Made by a program: the position numbers and the translations under genes. From assembly GCF_022095695.1 (NCBI RefSeq), contig NZ_JAIFZM010000004.1, positions 185,958 through 249,957 of the forward strand: DNA of 64,000 nt, in the 5' to 3' direction. Source of the stretch: Oceanobacillus jordanicus. Its GTDB lineage: Bacteria > Bacillota > Bacilli > Bacillales > Amphibacillaceae. Shown one piece after another: positions 55,034 through 63,976 of the stretch (its first letter is position 1; each line of letters begins with the position of its first letter). The notes below the pieces were generated by a model, which was given only the letters and a program-made list of their open reading frames with translations, did no database searches and had not been told where the DNA came from.

Positions 55034-55080
55034 TTAGAAAGAGCAGGCATCCTTACAACGGTGCCTGCTCTTTCTAACAT
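55034..55080. terminator. Long hairpin terminator after ypgQ
   Basis: Arms 55034-55049 and 55062-55077 (TTAGAAAGAGCAGGCA and its exact complement) form a 16-bp stem between a + and a - gene and can serve both. Confidence 0.85.
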
Positions 55081-55107
55081 ATGCTCTTTTTATCTTTATA
55101 GACCTTT

Positions 55108-55470
55108 TTAGCGCAAGATGCCTTCTTTCTTTATTCTTCCACTATTAATTAGCCAATTATGTTGAAAGATCTCAGTAATAACGAGAATGACTGCTGTTAG
55201 AATAGCTCCAAGTAAGGTTACACCAGTGTTTGCAAACACCCATGCCCCAATATATATCCCGGCAGCAGATATAACAAAATCCATTGCTAGAACAAAGCCT
55301 TTCGTTTTTCTACCAAGAAACATAAGCTCTCCCATAAAACCAATAACAGCTAACACTGCTCCCAACAAAATCGGCTGATACCAGGCAGCAAATTGCACAT
55401 TTGGCAAGATCCAGGATGAAACAACAATTCCCAACGGTGTGATGATTAATTTCAATAAGAGGCCTGTCAT
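55108..55470 (-). CDS. DUF2512/YndM-like membrane protein
   Basis: A 120-residue protein with four membrane helices. KLIITPLGIVVSSWILPNV, GELMFLGRKTKGFVLAMDFVISAAGIYIGAWVF and a late AVILVITEIFQHNWLI suggest the DUF2512/YndM family, of unknown function. ATG 55470 is preferred over a GTG three codons upstream because AAAGGTGG lies at the right distance. The family call is moderate. Confidence 0.65.
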   Translation of the reverse strand: MTGLLLKLIITPLGIVVSSWILPNVQFAAWYQPILLGAVLAVIGFMGELMFLGRKTKGFVLAMDFVISAAGIYIGAWVFANTGVTLLGAILTAVILVITEIFQHNWLINSGRIKKEGILR

Positions 55471-55541
55471 AGAACCCACCTTTTATTCTTTTGATAGCTT
55501 AGTATATGTAATCTGCTATTTTTTATCCGAACATATCCTAT

Positions 55542-56570
55542 CTATTGCATAACCCGTTTGGACCCAATATACTTTTCTTTCCAATACTCATTATTTAAGT
55601 TCGTGACCTCAACTCCGCGCGATTCACCAGCGTGAATGAATTTCCCATCCCCAATATATATTCCCATATGGGAGGGACCTGGTTTATAGGTTTCAAAGAA
55701 AACCAAATCTCCAACAGACTTTGAATCGACAGGTGTAGCAAAATTCCACATATCACTTACCGTTCTAGGAGTTTCGATCCCCTGTAGGTTGAACACATAT
55801 TGGATAAAACCACTACAGTCAAAACCTGCTGGTGTAGTGCCGCCCCATACGTAGGGAACACCAACAAAGGAGTGCGCCTGGGCAACGATGCTTCCACCGT
55901 TGATTCCTTCGACAACTACCTGCTTTTTTTCTTCCTCTTTTTCTTCTTTAACAATTTCCTTTTCACCAGCGTTACTTACTTGAGGCTTTACTACTTCTGA
56001 TTCAACCTTGTTTTGGATTGTCACCTTTACGGCTGGAGCTTCGGCCAACTCAATACCATCATGTTCATTGCTTGCGGTAACAAGTGCTTCTTTCGTAAGC
56101 GGTCCATATATACCATCGATATTTCCTTTATAATAACCAAAATACTGAAGGGCGTTTTGAACTGTTTCTACATTTTCTCCTGTTAAACCTGGATATACTT
56201 CTGTGGAAAGACTTTGGATTTGTTTTAAATAGAGATCTTTTTCAGTATCAATCAAGGCCTGGATGGTTTGTTCATCTGCTTGACCGTTAATTGTTATATT
56301 ATAATCTGCTTGAAAGTTTTTTAAAGCATGGGCGGTTAAAACACCATATTCTCCATCTAATTCAGTATCAAAATATTCTAGCTTATTAAGCTTTTTCTGC
56401 AGAAGTTTAATAGACTCTCCGTGTTCTCCAAACTCTAGCTGTTCTGTTTCCATTAATATTTTATTTTGCAGTTCAGGGTATGCATCGACGTAAGTAACAA
56501 GCGGCTGACTAAGTACATAACTACATAATATGGAATGCTTTACCACATGTTCCATTGTTCCATTCAGCAT
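55542..56570 (-). CDS. NlpC/P60 endopeptidase with two peptidoglycan-binding domains
   Basis: Two PG_binding_1 domains (about 45-110 and 125-170; GESIKLLQKKLNKLEYFD and GENVETVQNALQYFGYYKG) precede a Glu/Lys-rich linker (about 200-220) and a C-terminal NlpC/P60 domain with Cys252 (DCSGF), His301 (SHMGIYIG) and His313 (FIHAG). It should cleave stem peptides of the wall. The N-terminus has only a weak hydrophobic segment (13-28), so secretion is not certain. AAAGGGG precedes ATG 56570. Confidence 0.9.
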   Translation of the reverse strand: MLNGTMEHVVKHSILCSYVLSQPLVTYVDAYPELQNKILMETEQLEFGEHGESIKLLQKKLNKLEYFDTELDGEYGVLTAHALKNFQADYNITINGQADEQTIQALIDTEKDLYLKQIQSLSTEVYPGLTGENVETVQNALQYFGYYKGNIDGIYGPLTKEALVTASNEHDGIELAEAPAVKVTIQNKVESEVVKPQVSNAGEKEIVKEEKEEEKKQVVVEGINGGSIVAQAHSFVGVPYVWGGTTPAGFDCSGFIQYVFNLQGIETPRTVSDMWNFATPVDSKSVGDLVFFETYKPGPSHMGIYIGDGKFIHAGESRGVEVTNLNNEYWKEKYIGSKRVMQ

Positions 56571-56693
56571 GCAACAATCCCCTTTCCCGATATGAAAGCT
56601 CTTAACAGATTTATGTAGAAAATTATATTTTCATGCGTTACGTTTATGTTACAATAAACATTAATTTGAGATTATTGAAGTGGGGAGATCATA

Positions 56694-57650
56694 ATGATAA
56701 CTGGTGAACAAGCTTACTTAGATTTGTGTAAACATATTTTGGAGCACGGAACAAAAAAGGAGGACCGGACGAACACTGGAACATACTCTGTTTTTGGTCA
56801 TCAAATGCGATTTGATCTTAGTAAAGGATTTCCACTATTAACTACTAAAAAGGTTCCTTTTCGCCTTGTTGCTTCTGAACTGTTATGGTTCATAAAAGGT
56901 GACACCAATATACGTTATCTTTTAGAGCATAATAATAATATTTGGAATGAGTGGGCCTTCGAAAAGTGGGTTAATAGCACAGAATATAAAGGACCTGATA
57001 TGAAGGACTTCGGAAACCGTAGTCAGGTGGACGATGCATTCAAAGCGCAATATATGGAGCAAATGAATCTTTTTAAGCAAAATGTATTGCACGATGATGT
57101 TTTTGCTGCCAAGTATGGAAGTTTAGGGTCCGTATATGGGAAACAATGGAGAGAATGGAAAACCTCAAACGATACAACCATTGACCAGTTAAAAGATGTC
57201 ATTACATCTATTAAACATAGCCCTGATTCCCGACGGCATATCGTGTCTGCTTGGAATCCTGAGGATGTACCAACAATGGCTTTACCGCCATGTCACACCT
57301 TATTTCAATTTTATGTAGCAGATGGAAAACTATCTTGCCAACTATATCAGCGAAGTGCCGACGTCTTTTTAGGTGTACCATTTAACATCGCAAGTTATGC
57401 TCTGCTAACACATCTTATTGCATATGAATGTGGCCTTGAAGTTGGCGAATTCGTTCATACCTTAGGGGATGCGCATATCTATCTAAACCATGTTGAGCAG
57501 GTAAAGACACAATTAGACAGAGATGTTCGGAGTATGCCTGAGTTAAACATTACGGGGGACAAGCAGTCTATCTTCGACTTTGAGATGAGTGATTTTGCTG
57601 TAGTAAATTATAATCCTCATCCGTCTATTAAAGCACCAATCGCAGTTTAG
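56694..57650 (+). CDS. thyA: Thymidylate synthase ThyA, long form
   Basis: ThyA methylates dUMP to dTMP with methylenetetrahydrofolate. The catalytic Cys lies in [14 protein letters not shown], with RDLxxR-like [16 protein letters not shown] before it and [12 protein letters not shown] after. At 318 residues it has the extra about 50-residue insertion (around 90-140) of the Lactobacillus-type enzyme, unlike the 264-residue ThyB. TGGGGAGATC precedes the ATG. dfrA follows at 21 bases, coupling the enzyme to regeneration of its folate. Confidence 0.97.
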   Translation: MITGEQAYLDLCKHILEHGTKKEDRTNTGTYSVFGHQMRFDLSKGFPLLTTKKVPFRLVASELLWFIKGDTNIRYLLEHNNNIWNEWAFEKWVNSTEYKGPDMKDFGNRSQVDDAFKAQYMEQMNLFKQNVLHDDVFAAKYGSLGSVYGKQWREWKTSNDTTIDQLKDVITSIKHSPDSRRHIVSAWNPEDVPTMALPPCHTLFQFYVADGKLSCQLYQRSADVFLGVPFNIASYALLTHLIAYECGLEVGEFVHTLGDAHIYLNHVEQVKTQLDRDVRSMPELNITGDKQSIFDFEMSDFAVVNYNPHPSIKAPIAV

Positions 57651-57670
57651 GGAGAAAAGGAGGGAATAGA

Positions 57671-58159
57671 ATGATATCTTTGTTATTGGCGATGGATCGC
57701 AACAACCTGATTGGACGAAACAATGATCTTCCATGGCATTTACCTAAAGATTTACGATTCTTTAAGGAAAAAACGTTAGGCAATACAATTATCATGGGTA
57801 GAAAAACCTTTGAATCAATAGGATTTCCGCTACCCAAAAGAGAAAATATTGTGATCACCAGCTCTTCAGAGTTAGAAAAAGAAGTTACTTGTATTTCGAG
57901 CGTTGACACCATCAAGGAATGGAACAAAATGAACCCTGAAAAAGAATACTTTGTTATCGGTGGTGGCCGTTTATTTGAGCAAGTACTGCCATTTGCTGAC
58001 CGAATGTATATTACGTTAATTGATGAAGCCTTCCAGGGTGATACTTACTTTCCTGAAATCTCTTATGAGGATTGGGAAGAGACATCCAAGGTAAAAGGAG
58101 AAAAGGACGAGAGTAATCCTTATGATTACTACTTCATACAATATGATCGGGTTAAATGA
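57671..58159 (+). CDS. dfrA: Dihydrofolate reductase
   Basis: The enzyme reduces dihydrofolate to tetrahydrofolate with NADPH. Conserved segments: LLAMDRNNLIGRNNDLPWHLPKDL with the active-site acid in the later DLRFFK, MGRKTFESIGFPLP and FVIGGGRLFEQVLPFADRMYITLI. 162 residues. The AAAGGAGGGAATAG ribosome site is strong, and the gene follows thyA in the same transcript. It is called dfrA or folA. Confidence 0.96.
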   Translation: MISLLLAMDRNNLIGRNNDLPWHLPKDLRFFKEKTLGNTIIMGRKTFESIGFPLPKRENIVITSSSELEKEVTCISSVDTIKEWNKMNPEKEYFVIGGGRLFEQVLPFADRMYITLIDEAFQGDTYFPEISYEDWEETSKVKGEKDESNPYDYYFIQYDRVK

Positions 58160-58309
58160 TTGACTGTAAAAGTGAATGAAATAATTTAAAGTGATTAAAC
58201 TAAGAAGAGACACATAAAAGCTTGTTCGTCTATGGGCTTCCATGGTAAACTAAGGGAAACAAGTCTGTATCATCAAGACATAACTTTAAAGAGTAGAGAA
58301 GGTGTTTAG

Positions 58310-58504
58310 ATGTTTTCAAGTATTGGATTTCCTGGATTGATTCTTATCCTTATCATAGCACTTGTTATCTTTGGTCCGAAAAAACTTCCAGAAATAGGGA
58401 AAGCAGCGGGACAGTCATTAAGTGAGTTTCGCAAGTCAACCCGTGACCTAACTAACGATGACTCATACGATGAAAAAGAAGTCACTAAAAGTGAAACAAA
58501 ATAA
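58310..58504 (+). CDS. tatA: Sec-independent translocase subunit TatA (copy 1)
   Basis: A 64-residue TatA/E protein: one N-terminal membrane helix with [26 protein letters not shown], then an amphipathic helix and a charged tail. TatA forms the pore for folded proteins with twin-arginine signals. GAAGGTG lies before the ATG. A second, similar tatA begins 19 bases after its stop, followed by tatC. Confidence 0.95.
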   Translation: MFSSIGFPGLILILIIALVIFGPKKLPEIGKAAGQSLSEFRKSTRDLTNDDSYDEKEVTKSETK

Positions 58505-58523
58505 AACTTGGGAGTGAAATGAA

Positions 58524-58721
58524 ATGTTCAGTAGTATCGGCATCCCGGGCTTAATATTAATTTTAATTGTTGCTTTAATTGTTTTTGGACCTTCTAAGCT
58601 ACCAGAAATCGGCAAAGCTTTTGGAAGTTCTCTGAAAGAATTTAAAAATGCTACAAGAGATATTGTTTCAGATGAAGAAACCACAAACAAAAGTAATACT
58701 CATACATCAACTAAAAATTAA
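58524..58721 (+). CDS. tatA: Sec-independent translocase subunit TatA (copy 2)
   Basis: A 65-residue TatA/E protein nearly identical in its first 40 residues to the copy upstream ([14 protein letters not shown], [12 protein letters not shown]), differing mainly in the tail. A tandem duplication explains the pair. Both are full length with intact FGP and amphipathic helix, so both may work. GGGAGTG precedes the ATG by about nine bases. Confidence 0.95.
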   Translation: MFSSIGIPGLILILIVALIVFGPSKLPEIGKAFGSSLKEFKNATRDIVSDEETTNKSNTHTSTKN

Positions 58722-58795
58722 TGAATGAAGGTGTAAGGTACATACCCTTGCATCTTCTTTTGTGTCTGCTAAGATATAATTCAGGAGTGTGGAAT

Positions 58796-59557
58796 ATGTC
58801 AGACAACAGTACAGATTTACATGAGAAGGAAATGAACGTAACAGGACATCTAACAGAGTTGAGAAATAGAATAATTGTTACAGCAGTTTTCTTTGTAGCC
58901 TTTTTCGCTTTGGGATTTATTTATGTGAAGGACATCTATCATTTTTTCACAGCAGATCTCAGTTTTCAGCTAAACATTATTAGCCCTGGTGAAACAATTT
59001 GGCTTTATTTTACCATGGCAAGCCTTGTGGCAATCGCTGGTACAATACCAGTCTTGACATACCAGATTTGGGCATTTATTAAACCTGGATTAACAGACCT
59101 TGAGAGAAAGGCATCCATGGCATACATACCTGCTGTATTCTTATTGTTTATTGCCGGTTTAGTATTTGGCTATTACTTATTCGTTGAATTAATTCTGCCT
59201 TTTTTACTTGGTTTAAGTGAAGGTATGTTTAATGAGATGTTTACAACCGAGAAATACTTTAAATTTATGTTGCGTGTTACGTTGCCATTTGCGATCCTTT
59301 TTGAAATTCCAATCATTGCAATGTTTCTAACAACAATTGGCGTTCTAACACCTGAATTTATGCGCAAGAGCCGAAAATACGCCTATTTAATTTTGATTAT
59401 TATTGGTACAATTGTCACGCCACCTGATTTCTTACTACAACTCGTTGTAGCAGTACCATTAATTCTTCTCTATGAAATCAGTATACGTCTTTCAGCATTC
59501 GTTTATCGGAAGAAGCTAAAAAGGCATCAAGAATTTATGGATCAGGAGGAGCTGTAA
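58796..59557 (+). CDS. tatC: Twin-arginine translocase subunit TatC
   Basis: TatC recognises twin-arginine signal peptides. Six membrane helices and the family motifs HLTELRNRII (Glu and Arg of the N-terminal site) and FIKPGLTDLERK are present. ATG 58796 is preceded by CAGGAGTG; a longer in-frame start at 58721 would add an unrelated segment that includes a TATAAT promoter-like stretch. 253 residues. The Rieske protein QcrA in this window carries a Tat signal and is a likely client. Confidence 0.95.
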   Translation: MSDNSTDLHEKEMNVTGHLTELRNRIIVTAVFFVAFFALGFIYVKDIYHFFTADLSFQLNIISPGETIWLYFTMASLVAIAGTIPVLTYQIWAFIKPGLTDLERKASMAYIPAVFLLFIAGLVFGYYLFVELILPFLLGLSEGMFNEMFTTEKYFKFMLRVTLPFAILFEIPIIAMFLTTIGVLTPEFMRKSRKYAYLILIIIGTIVTPPDFLLQLVVAVPLILLYEISIRLSAFVYRKKLKRHQEFMDQEEL

Positions 59558-59573
59558 CAGAGGAGGGATAAAC

Positions 59574-59783
59574 ATGCGCTCTTTTTATCATTATTTAATG
59601 ACCTATCGTGGGAAGAAAAAGCCTGACGATAATTCACAGTTGGCGGACTGGGCATTTTACGACCATAACTTTCCCCGACATTCTACAGACTACGATGAGT
59701 TAAGTAGCTACCTCGAATGGAACAGTCCTTTTGCTGCGGCGTTGGTGACCTTTGATGCGTTGTGGGACGATTATAAAAAATAA
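59574..59783 (+). CDS. yozE: YozE-family protein (UPF0346)
   Basis: A 69-residue protein with the family sequence SFYHYLMTYRGKKKPDD, LADWAFYDHNFPRHSTDYDELSSYLE and a C-terminal DALWDDYK. Small helical fold, function unknown. GAGGAGGGATAAAC style site (AGGAGGG) precedes the ATG. A terminator follows. Confidence 0.9.
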   Translation: MRSFYHYLMTYRGKKKPDDNSQLADWAFYDHNFPRHSTDYDELSSYLEWNSPFAAALVTFDALWDDYKK

Positions 59784-59802
59784 AATTTACAATGAGTGGA
59801 GG

Positions 59803-59829
59803 AGCTGTCTAAAAGGCAGCTTTTTTTAT
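59803..59829 (+). terminator. Terminator after yozE
   Basis: AGCTGTC (59803-59809) and GGCAGCT (59815-59821) pair with one G-T, followed by a T-run. Confidence 0.85.
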
Positions 59830-60110
59830 TTAATAACACTTCAAACAAACGTTTGATCAAAAAATACACGAGTTTAGAAAAGCGGTAGTAGTCTTTATAA
59901 TTAAGGAAGGAATTAATATCCGACCATAATTGTTCCCCTTTCGACAAATTAAGCTACTTCACCGGCGAGAAACTGTTGAATCATGCGGTTGCCCGGGAAA
60001 TATTCCATTAAATTATTTCCCCTATTTCTTAGCCTACACCATTTTGTTAATGCAACGTATTCTATTAGTGATGCAAAGTCAAAATTCATATAACAAAGGG
60101 GAAGTGCAGC
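59830..60110. other. Non-coding stretch between yozE and the VrrA/YqfQ gene
   Basis: Holds a TATAAT (59896-59901) without a good -35, and the palindromic CAAACGTTTG (59855-59864). A TTG-started frame from 59930 has no ribosome site and no family resemblance. I see no gene here. Confidence 0.4.
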
Positions 60111-60566
60111 ATGGTATTTCCATCACCTCGGAACCAGCCATTCCAACGTCCATCAGGTCCAAGTTCTAATCCATTTATGTTTCCCAATCAAAATTCAGGT
60201 CCAACTAGACAAGGATTACCATCACTTTTAGGCAAATTTACAAACCAACAAGGATCTGTGGGATTAATAAATAAAGGGGTGGGAGGACTATCTTCGACTT
60301 TAAATAATGTGCAGCAAGTTTTAAAAGTCGTACAGTCTACCGCACCTATTGTGCAGGAATACGGTCCAATGGTAAAGAACCTGCCATCTATGTATCGTAT
60401 GATGAAAGCTTTTAAAGATATGGAAGCAGATGATAAAGAATCCAAGGATGCTCCAAACAATTTAGAAGATCAAAAGCAAAGGAAAGAACAAACCACAAAT
60501 AGTCAACCCAGCATACGAAAAAAGAAAGAAACGAGCGGTGATTCAAAGCCAATTCTATTTTTTTAA
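60111..60566 (+). CDS. yqfQ: VrrA/YqfQ family protein
   Basis: The N-terminus is proline- and asparagine-rich (MVFPSPRNQPFQRPSG), the middle is the conserved region LSSTLNNVQQVLKVVQSTAPIVQEYGPMVKNLPSMYRMMKAF, and the tail is charged and low complexity. These are the features of VrrA/YqfQ proteins of Bacillaceae, of unknown function and thought to be spore or surface related. 151 residues. AAAGGGGAAG precedes the ATG. Confidence 0.8.
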   Translation: MVFPSPRNQPFQRPSGPSSNPFMFPNQNSGPTRQGLPSLLGKFTNQQGSVGLINKGVGGLSSTLNNVQQVLKVVQSTAPIVQEYGPMVKNLPSMYRMMKAFKDMEADDKESKDAPNNLEDQKQRKEQTTNSQPSIRKKKETSGDSKPILFF

Positions 60567-60649
60567 AAAAAATAAGGCCCCCGACTTGATTTTTTTAATA
60601 AGAAACGGAAAAATAGAGGTAAGCTGAAATCAGCAATGGAGGTAATAGC

Positions 60650-61609
60650 ATGAGTTCAAATAAAGAAACTGCAACATTTGCCGGGGGTTGCTTTTGGTGT
60701 ATGGTAGAACCATTTGATCAGAGGCCAGGGATTCATCGCGTAGTATCAGGATATACAGGGGGACATGTAGAAAACCCAACATACGAACAAGTTTGTTCTG
60801 ATACGACAGGCCATGTGGAAGCTATAGAAATTACTTTTGATCCAGAAGTCATGCCATATGAGCAATTACTTCGTACATTCTGGCAACAAATCGATCCAAC
60901 TGATGCCGGAGGGCAATTTAACGATCGCGGGGAATCTTATCAAACCGCTATCTTTTACCATAACGAGCAACAAAAACAACAAGCAGAGCAGTCTAAAAAA
61001 GAATTAGAGCAGAGTGGAAAATTCTCTAAGCCCATTGTTACACCAATTCTTCCAGCAAAACCATTCTATTTAGCGGAAGAGAACCATCAAGATTACTATA
61101 AGAAACAGTCGTTTCATTATAAACTGTACAAAAAAGGATCGGGAAGAGAAGACTTTATAAAAAACACATGGAAGAAAGCTATTGACAAAGAGGAGCTTAA
61201 ACAAAAACTCACTCCTATTCAATATCATGTTACCCAAGAAAACGGGACGGAAAGACCTTTTCAAAATGACTATTGGAATAATGAAGAAGAGGGAATTTAT
61301 GTCGACGTTATTACAGGTGAGCCATTATTCTCTTCTAAAGATAAATATGATGCAGGGTGTGGGTGGCCAAGCTTTACCAAGCCAATTGATAAAAATCAAG
61401 TGGAGGAGAAAACAGACACTACACACGGCATGAGGCGTACAGAAATAAGAAGTAAAGATTCCGATTCTCACCTTGGACATGTCTTCGAAGACGGTCCAAT
61501 GGAAGCGGGAGGGCTGCGATATTGTATGAACTCAGCTGCTATGAGATTTGTACCTGTAAGTAAAATGGATGAAGAAGGTTACAAAAAGTTTCTTTATTTA
61601 TTCAAGTAA
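60650..61609 (+). CDS. msrAB: Fused methionine sulfoxide reductase MsrA-MsrB
   Basis: Residues 1-160 are MsrA, with the catalytic Cys14 in [11 protein letters not shown], reducing the S-epimer of methionine sulfoxide. Residues 180-319 are MsrB, with CGWPSF and the catalytic Cys292 in [11 protein letters not shown], for the R-epimer. No CxxC zinc pairs are seen in the MsrB part. The fusion in this order is common in Firmicutes. GGAGGTAATAGC precedes the ATG. Confidence 0.96.
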   Translation: MSSNKETATFAGGCFWCMVEPFDQRPGIHRVVSGYTGGHVENPTYEQVCSDTTGHVEAIEITFDPEVMPYEQLLRTFWQQIDPTDAGGQFNDRGESYQTAIFYHNEQQKQQAEQSKKELEQSGKFSKPIVTPILPAKPFYLAEENHQDYYKKQSFHYKLYKKGSGREDFIKNTWKKAIDKEELKQKLTPIQYHVTQENGTERPFQNDYWNNEEEGIYVDVITGEPLFSSKDKYDAGCGWPSFTKPIDKNQVEEKTDTTHGMRRTEIRSKDSDSHLGHVFEDGPMEAGGLRYCMNSAAMRFVPVSKMDEEGYKKFLYLFK

Positions 61610-61648
61610 ACCATAATAATATTATGTAAACAAAGAGAGGAAACAAGC

Positions 61649-61855
61649 ATGATTCATTTAGATTGGGATAAAAGACAAACAAAAAAACAAATAAAATGTG
61701 TCCATGCGGATGCTAAAAAGTTTATCGTACATCATAAGTTAACTCCAGGAGAAGTTTATGACGTAAAAAATGAAACAGATGAGTTTTATTTCATCATGGA
61801 TAACAGTAATCGCATTGGCGGTTTTCGTAAAGATTACTTTGAAGAGGTAAAATAA
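61649..61855 (+). CDS. DUF6501-like small protein
   Basis: A 68-residue soluble protein, MIHLDWDKRQTKKQIKCVHADAKKFIVHHKLTPGEVYDVKNETDEFYFIMDNSNRIGGFRKDYF in pattern, resembling a small beta-rich family (DUF6501) of Bacillaceae with unknown role; the GEVYDVKNETDEFYF segment is the most typical part. AGAGAGGAAAC precedes the ATG. It is 39 bases after msrAB and may be cotranscribed. Confidence 0.65.
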   Translation: MIHLDWDKRQTKKQIKCVHADAKKFIVHHKLTPGEVYDVKNETDEFYFIMDNSNRIGGFRKDYFEEVK

Positions 61856-61884
61856 CAGGGGAGCCCCCTTGTTATTTTTACCTC
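61849..61884. terminator. Bidirectional terminator between convergent genes
   Basis: AAAATAACAGGGG pairs with CCCCCTTGTTATTTT across a three-base loop with one bulge; A and T ends give U-runs both ways. Confidence 0.85.
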
Positions 61885-61916
61885 TTATTTTTTTAACCGA
61901 GTCTCTTCGAACTGGT

Positions 61917-63107
61917 TTATAAATAAAGATTTGCAAGCATGATTCCGAGGGTTTCTTGGTAGATATCTTCAAATTGTTCAATGGGTAGTGGGTTCACTCC
62001 ACTGCCTAATTCTATTGTAAATCCTGGGAGTTGAAACTCTTGAATAAACCAATCCTTATAGCCTGCATAACTATCTATATACTGGATAGGCTCGTAACCG
62101 CTAACTCGTGCGTATTCCATCACAATTTGTTCTGATTCTGGTGGTTCAAACCCTTCAAACCCCCAATAAATTTCTTCTCCCTGTGTGTGTAAAGCATTCA
62201 CACGCACAAAATCACGTTGCCTTGCTAATTCTGCCATTGCTATCGCCTCAGGTTCAGTTAAAGGGGCATAGCCCGGGAAGTCCCGAGGCTCGGGGGAAGT
62301 TGGTTTTCGTTCAGCTTCAACCTCCCAAAGTGCTGGGTATTGGTTATTTAGGTCGACTCCCCGAATATTCGCCTTCCAGTTTGAAAAATCAGCCTGTTGA
62401 CTATTTATCTCCAAAACTTCTTCTTCTCTGTCCTCAGCAGCACCAGCACCATTAAGAACTAGGTTTACACCATCTGGATTAACCATTGGAACAATAGAGA
62501 AAGTCGTATCTGTAAATAATGGTAATGCAAATACTCCTCTTATGGGAAGATGATTTGTCAATGCGAGGGAATATTCGTTTAAAAATCGCATAATAACTGG
62601 TGTTGTAATCCATTCATTTGCATGAAAAGAGCCATTTAAATGGACTTGCTTCGCTCCATTACCAATTTGCAATTCAATTAGATCTTTACCCATCACGGAA
62701 TTCCCAATAATGTTTTGCCGAATAAAAGGGTATACCTCTTGTAATGTTTGGAGGTCTTCTAGCATCTTATCATACGTATACCTATCCGGATCAGTGAAGA
62801 GCATAGCGTTAACCTTTTGGGGGATCTGTAGTAATTGTCCTTGTTGCAAATTGCTTGGATCCAGAGAATCGTTTGCTAGAAACAACATATCTAAAGGGAC
62901 GTTATTACGGATTGAAATAGAATACAATGTATCATTTGCCTGTATGTTGTAGGGATCATTTACATAACCAGGAATTTGTATATTCTGCCCTATGGATAAT
63001 TGATTGGGGGATATTCCAGGATTTGATTGTTCTATTAAAACGAGGGGAATACCAAATAACTGGCTATAATACCATAATGAATCCCCTTGACGGATTGTTA
63101 TTTCCAT
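61917..63107 (-). CDS. LysM-containing M14 endopeptidase (gamma-D-glutamyl-L-diamino acid endopeptidase type)
   Basis: Two LysM domains (about 3-48 and 51-97; IRQGDSLWYYSQLF and IQANDTLYSISIRN) bind glycan. The M14 domain has zinc ligands His162 and Glu165 (HANE) and His307 (ALHTQG), with catalytic Glu366 (TIELGSG). This layout matches spore-former endopeptidase I, which cuts the D-Glu to diaminopimelate bond of wall peptides. No signal peptide is present, so a mother-cell or spore location is likely. GGGAGAGAATTGC precedes the ATG. 396 residues. Confidence 0.92.
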   Translation of the reverse strand: MEITIRQGDSLWYYSQLFGIPLVLIEQSNPGISPNQLSIGQNIQIPGYVNDPYNIQANDTLYSISIRNNVPLDMLFLANDSLDPSNLQQGQLLQIPQKVNAMLFTDPDRYTYDKMLEDLQTLQEVYPFIRQNIIGNSVMGKDLIELQIGNGAKQVHLNGSFHANEWITTPVIMRFLNEYSLALTNHLPIRGVFALPLFTDTTFSIVPMVNPDGVNLVLNGAGAAEDREEEVLEINSQQADFSNWKANIRGVDLNNQYPALWEVEAERKPTSPEPRDFPGYAPLTEPEAIAMAELARQRDFVRVNALHTQGEEIYWGFEGFEPPESEQIVMEYARVSGYEPIQYIDSYAGYKDWFIQEFQLPGFTIELGSGVNPLPIEQFEDIYQETLGIMLANLYL

Positions 63108-63223
63108 GCAATTCTCTCCCTTATCATGTATTACTAAATAATATGGTTATACGTTTAAAAAGTGAATCATACAAGGTATGTAGATTGTGTTACTTTATAA
63201 ATAGTATGAATATTTAACTAATA

Positions 63224-63232
63224 TGCTATAAT
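63224..63232 (+). promoter_or_regulatory. Extended -10 promoter upstream of the hydrolase remnant
   Basis: TGC followed by TATAAT (63227-63232), 56 bases before the GTG. Confidence 0.5.
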
Positions 63233-63287
63233 ATACAAAAAATGCGACCAATCGAACTAGTAAAATAGGGGGAGAGTTTTCAAGAAG

Positions 63288-63638
63288 GTGTTTAAAACAA
63301 GTGATGGGATAGACCTGGCCTATTCTGATGAAGGGGAGGGTAACCCTGTTATATTTATAGCAGGGTACCGTGCAAGTAGACATACTTGGTTTATGCAAAC
63401 GAAACTCTTTGTGGAACTTGGTTACCGTGTACTAACACTGGATCGTCGATCACAAGGATCTTCTGATCGACCAAATCATGGACACCGGATGTCTAGGCAT
63501 GGTAAAGACTTAGATGATTATATGAAAGCATTAAATCTTAGTAATGTACTTCTAATTGGTCAGTCTATGGGAGCATCTACAATATAGGCCCTCATAAACA
63601 GCTTAAGTAATAAAGTTTCTCTACACAGGTCGAGGTAG
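63288..63638 (+). pseudogene. Truncated alpha/beta hydrolase
   Basis: The 99-residue frame begins like a full alpha/beta hydrolase (MFKTSDGIDLAYSDEGEGNP, then TLDRRSQGSSDRP) and contains the nucleophile elbow GQSMGAS, but stops at TAG 63585-63587 five residues past the active Ser. Homologues usually have Trp (TGG) there, so a single base change could explain the stop. The same frame reads on as ALINSLSNKVSLHRSR to another TAG at 63636-63638. The lid and the acid/His part of the triad are missing, so it is a remnant. Confidence 0.75.
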
Positions 63639-63736
63639 AAGGTTTGCTCTTTTAATTTTTGGTAAAAATAGTTATAATAGCTTGTAGCATACTTATTAGA
63701 AACGGATATGTAATGATTAGAGGAGGAAATGGTTTT

Positions 63737-63976
63737 ATGGCTTTTGTAATAACTTCACCGTGTAAGGAAGAAAAGGCGGGCGAATGTGTAGAGGTTTGTC
63801 CTGTTGACTGTATAGAAGAAGGAAAAGATATGTTTTATATAGATCCAGAAATTTGCATCGATTGTGGTGCTTGCGAAGCAGTTTGTCCTGTAGAAGCAAT
63901 TTATATGGAAGATGAAGTACCTGAGGAAGAGACTCCATATATCGCAATAAACCAAAAGTTTTTTGAGGAAAAATAA
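63737..63976 (+). CDS. fer: Ferredoxin with two cluster motifs
   Basis: A small electron carrier of the bacterial dicluster type. The first cysteine set is CKEEKAGECVEVCPVDC and the second CIDCGACEAVCP, eight cysteines in all, with spacing that allows a [3Fe-4S] or [4Fe-4S] first cluster and a [4Fe-4S] second. ATG 63737 with AGGAGG at 63721-63726 gives 79 residues; the longer frame from 63659 has no ribosome site. The acidic C-terminal tail is usual for Bacillus Fer. Confidence 0.93.
   Translation: MAFVITSPCKEEKAGECVEVCPVDCIEEGKDMFYIDPEICIDCGACEAVCPVEAIYMEDEVPEEETPYIAINQKFFEEK

Noticed and set aside
59930..60169. A 79-codon frame upstream of the VrrA/YqfQ gene
   Set aside because: TTG start without a ribosome site, composition unlike a protein, and it overlaps a better supported gene.
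63659..63736. A longer ferredoxin with a hydrophobic N-terminal extension
   Set aside because: The frame is open upstream but lacks a ribosome site, whereas ATG 63737 has AGGAGG and the conserved family start.
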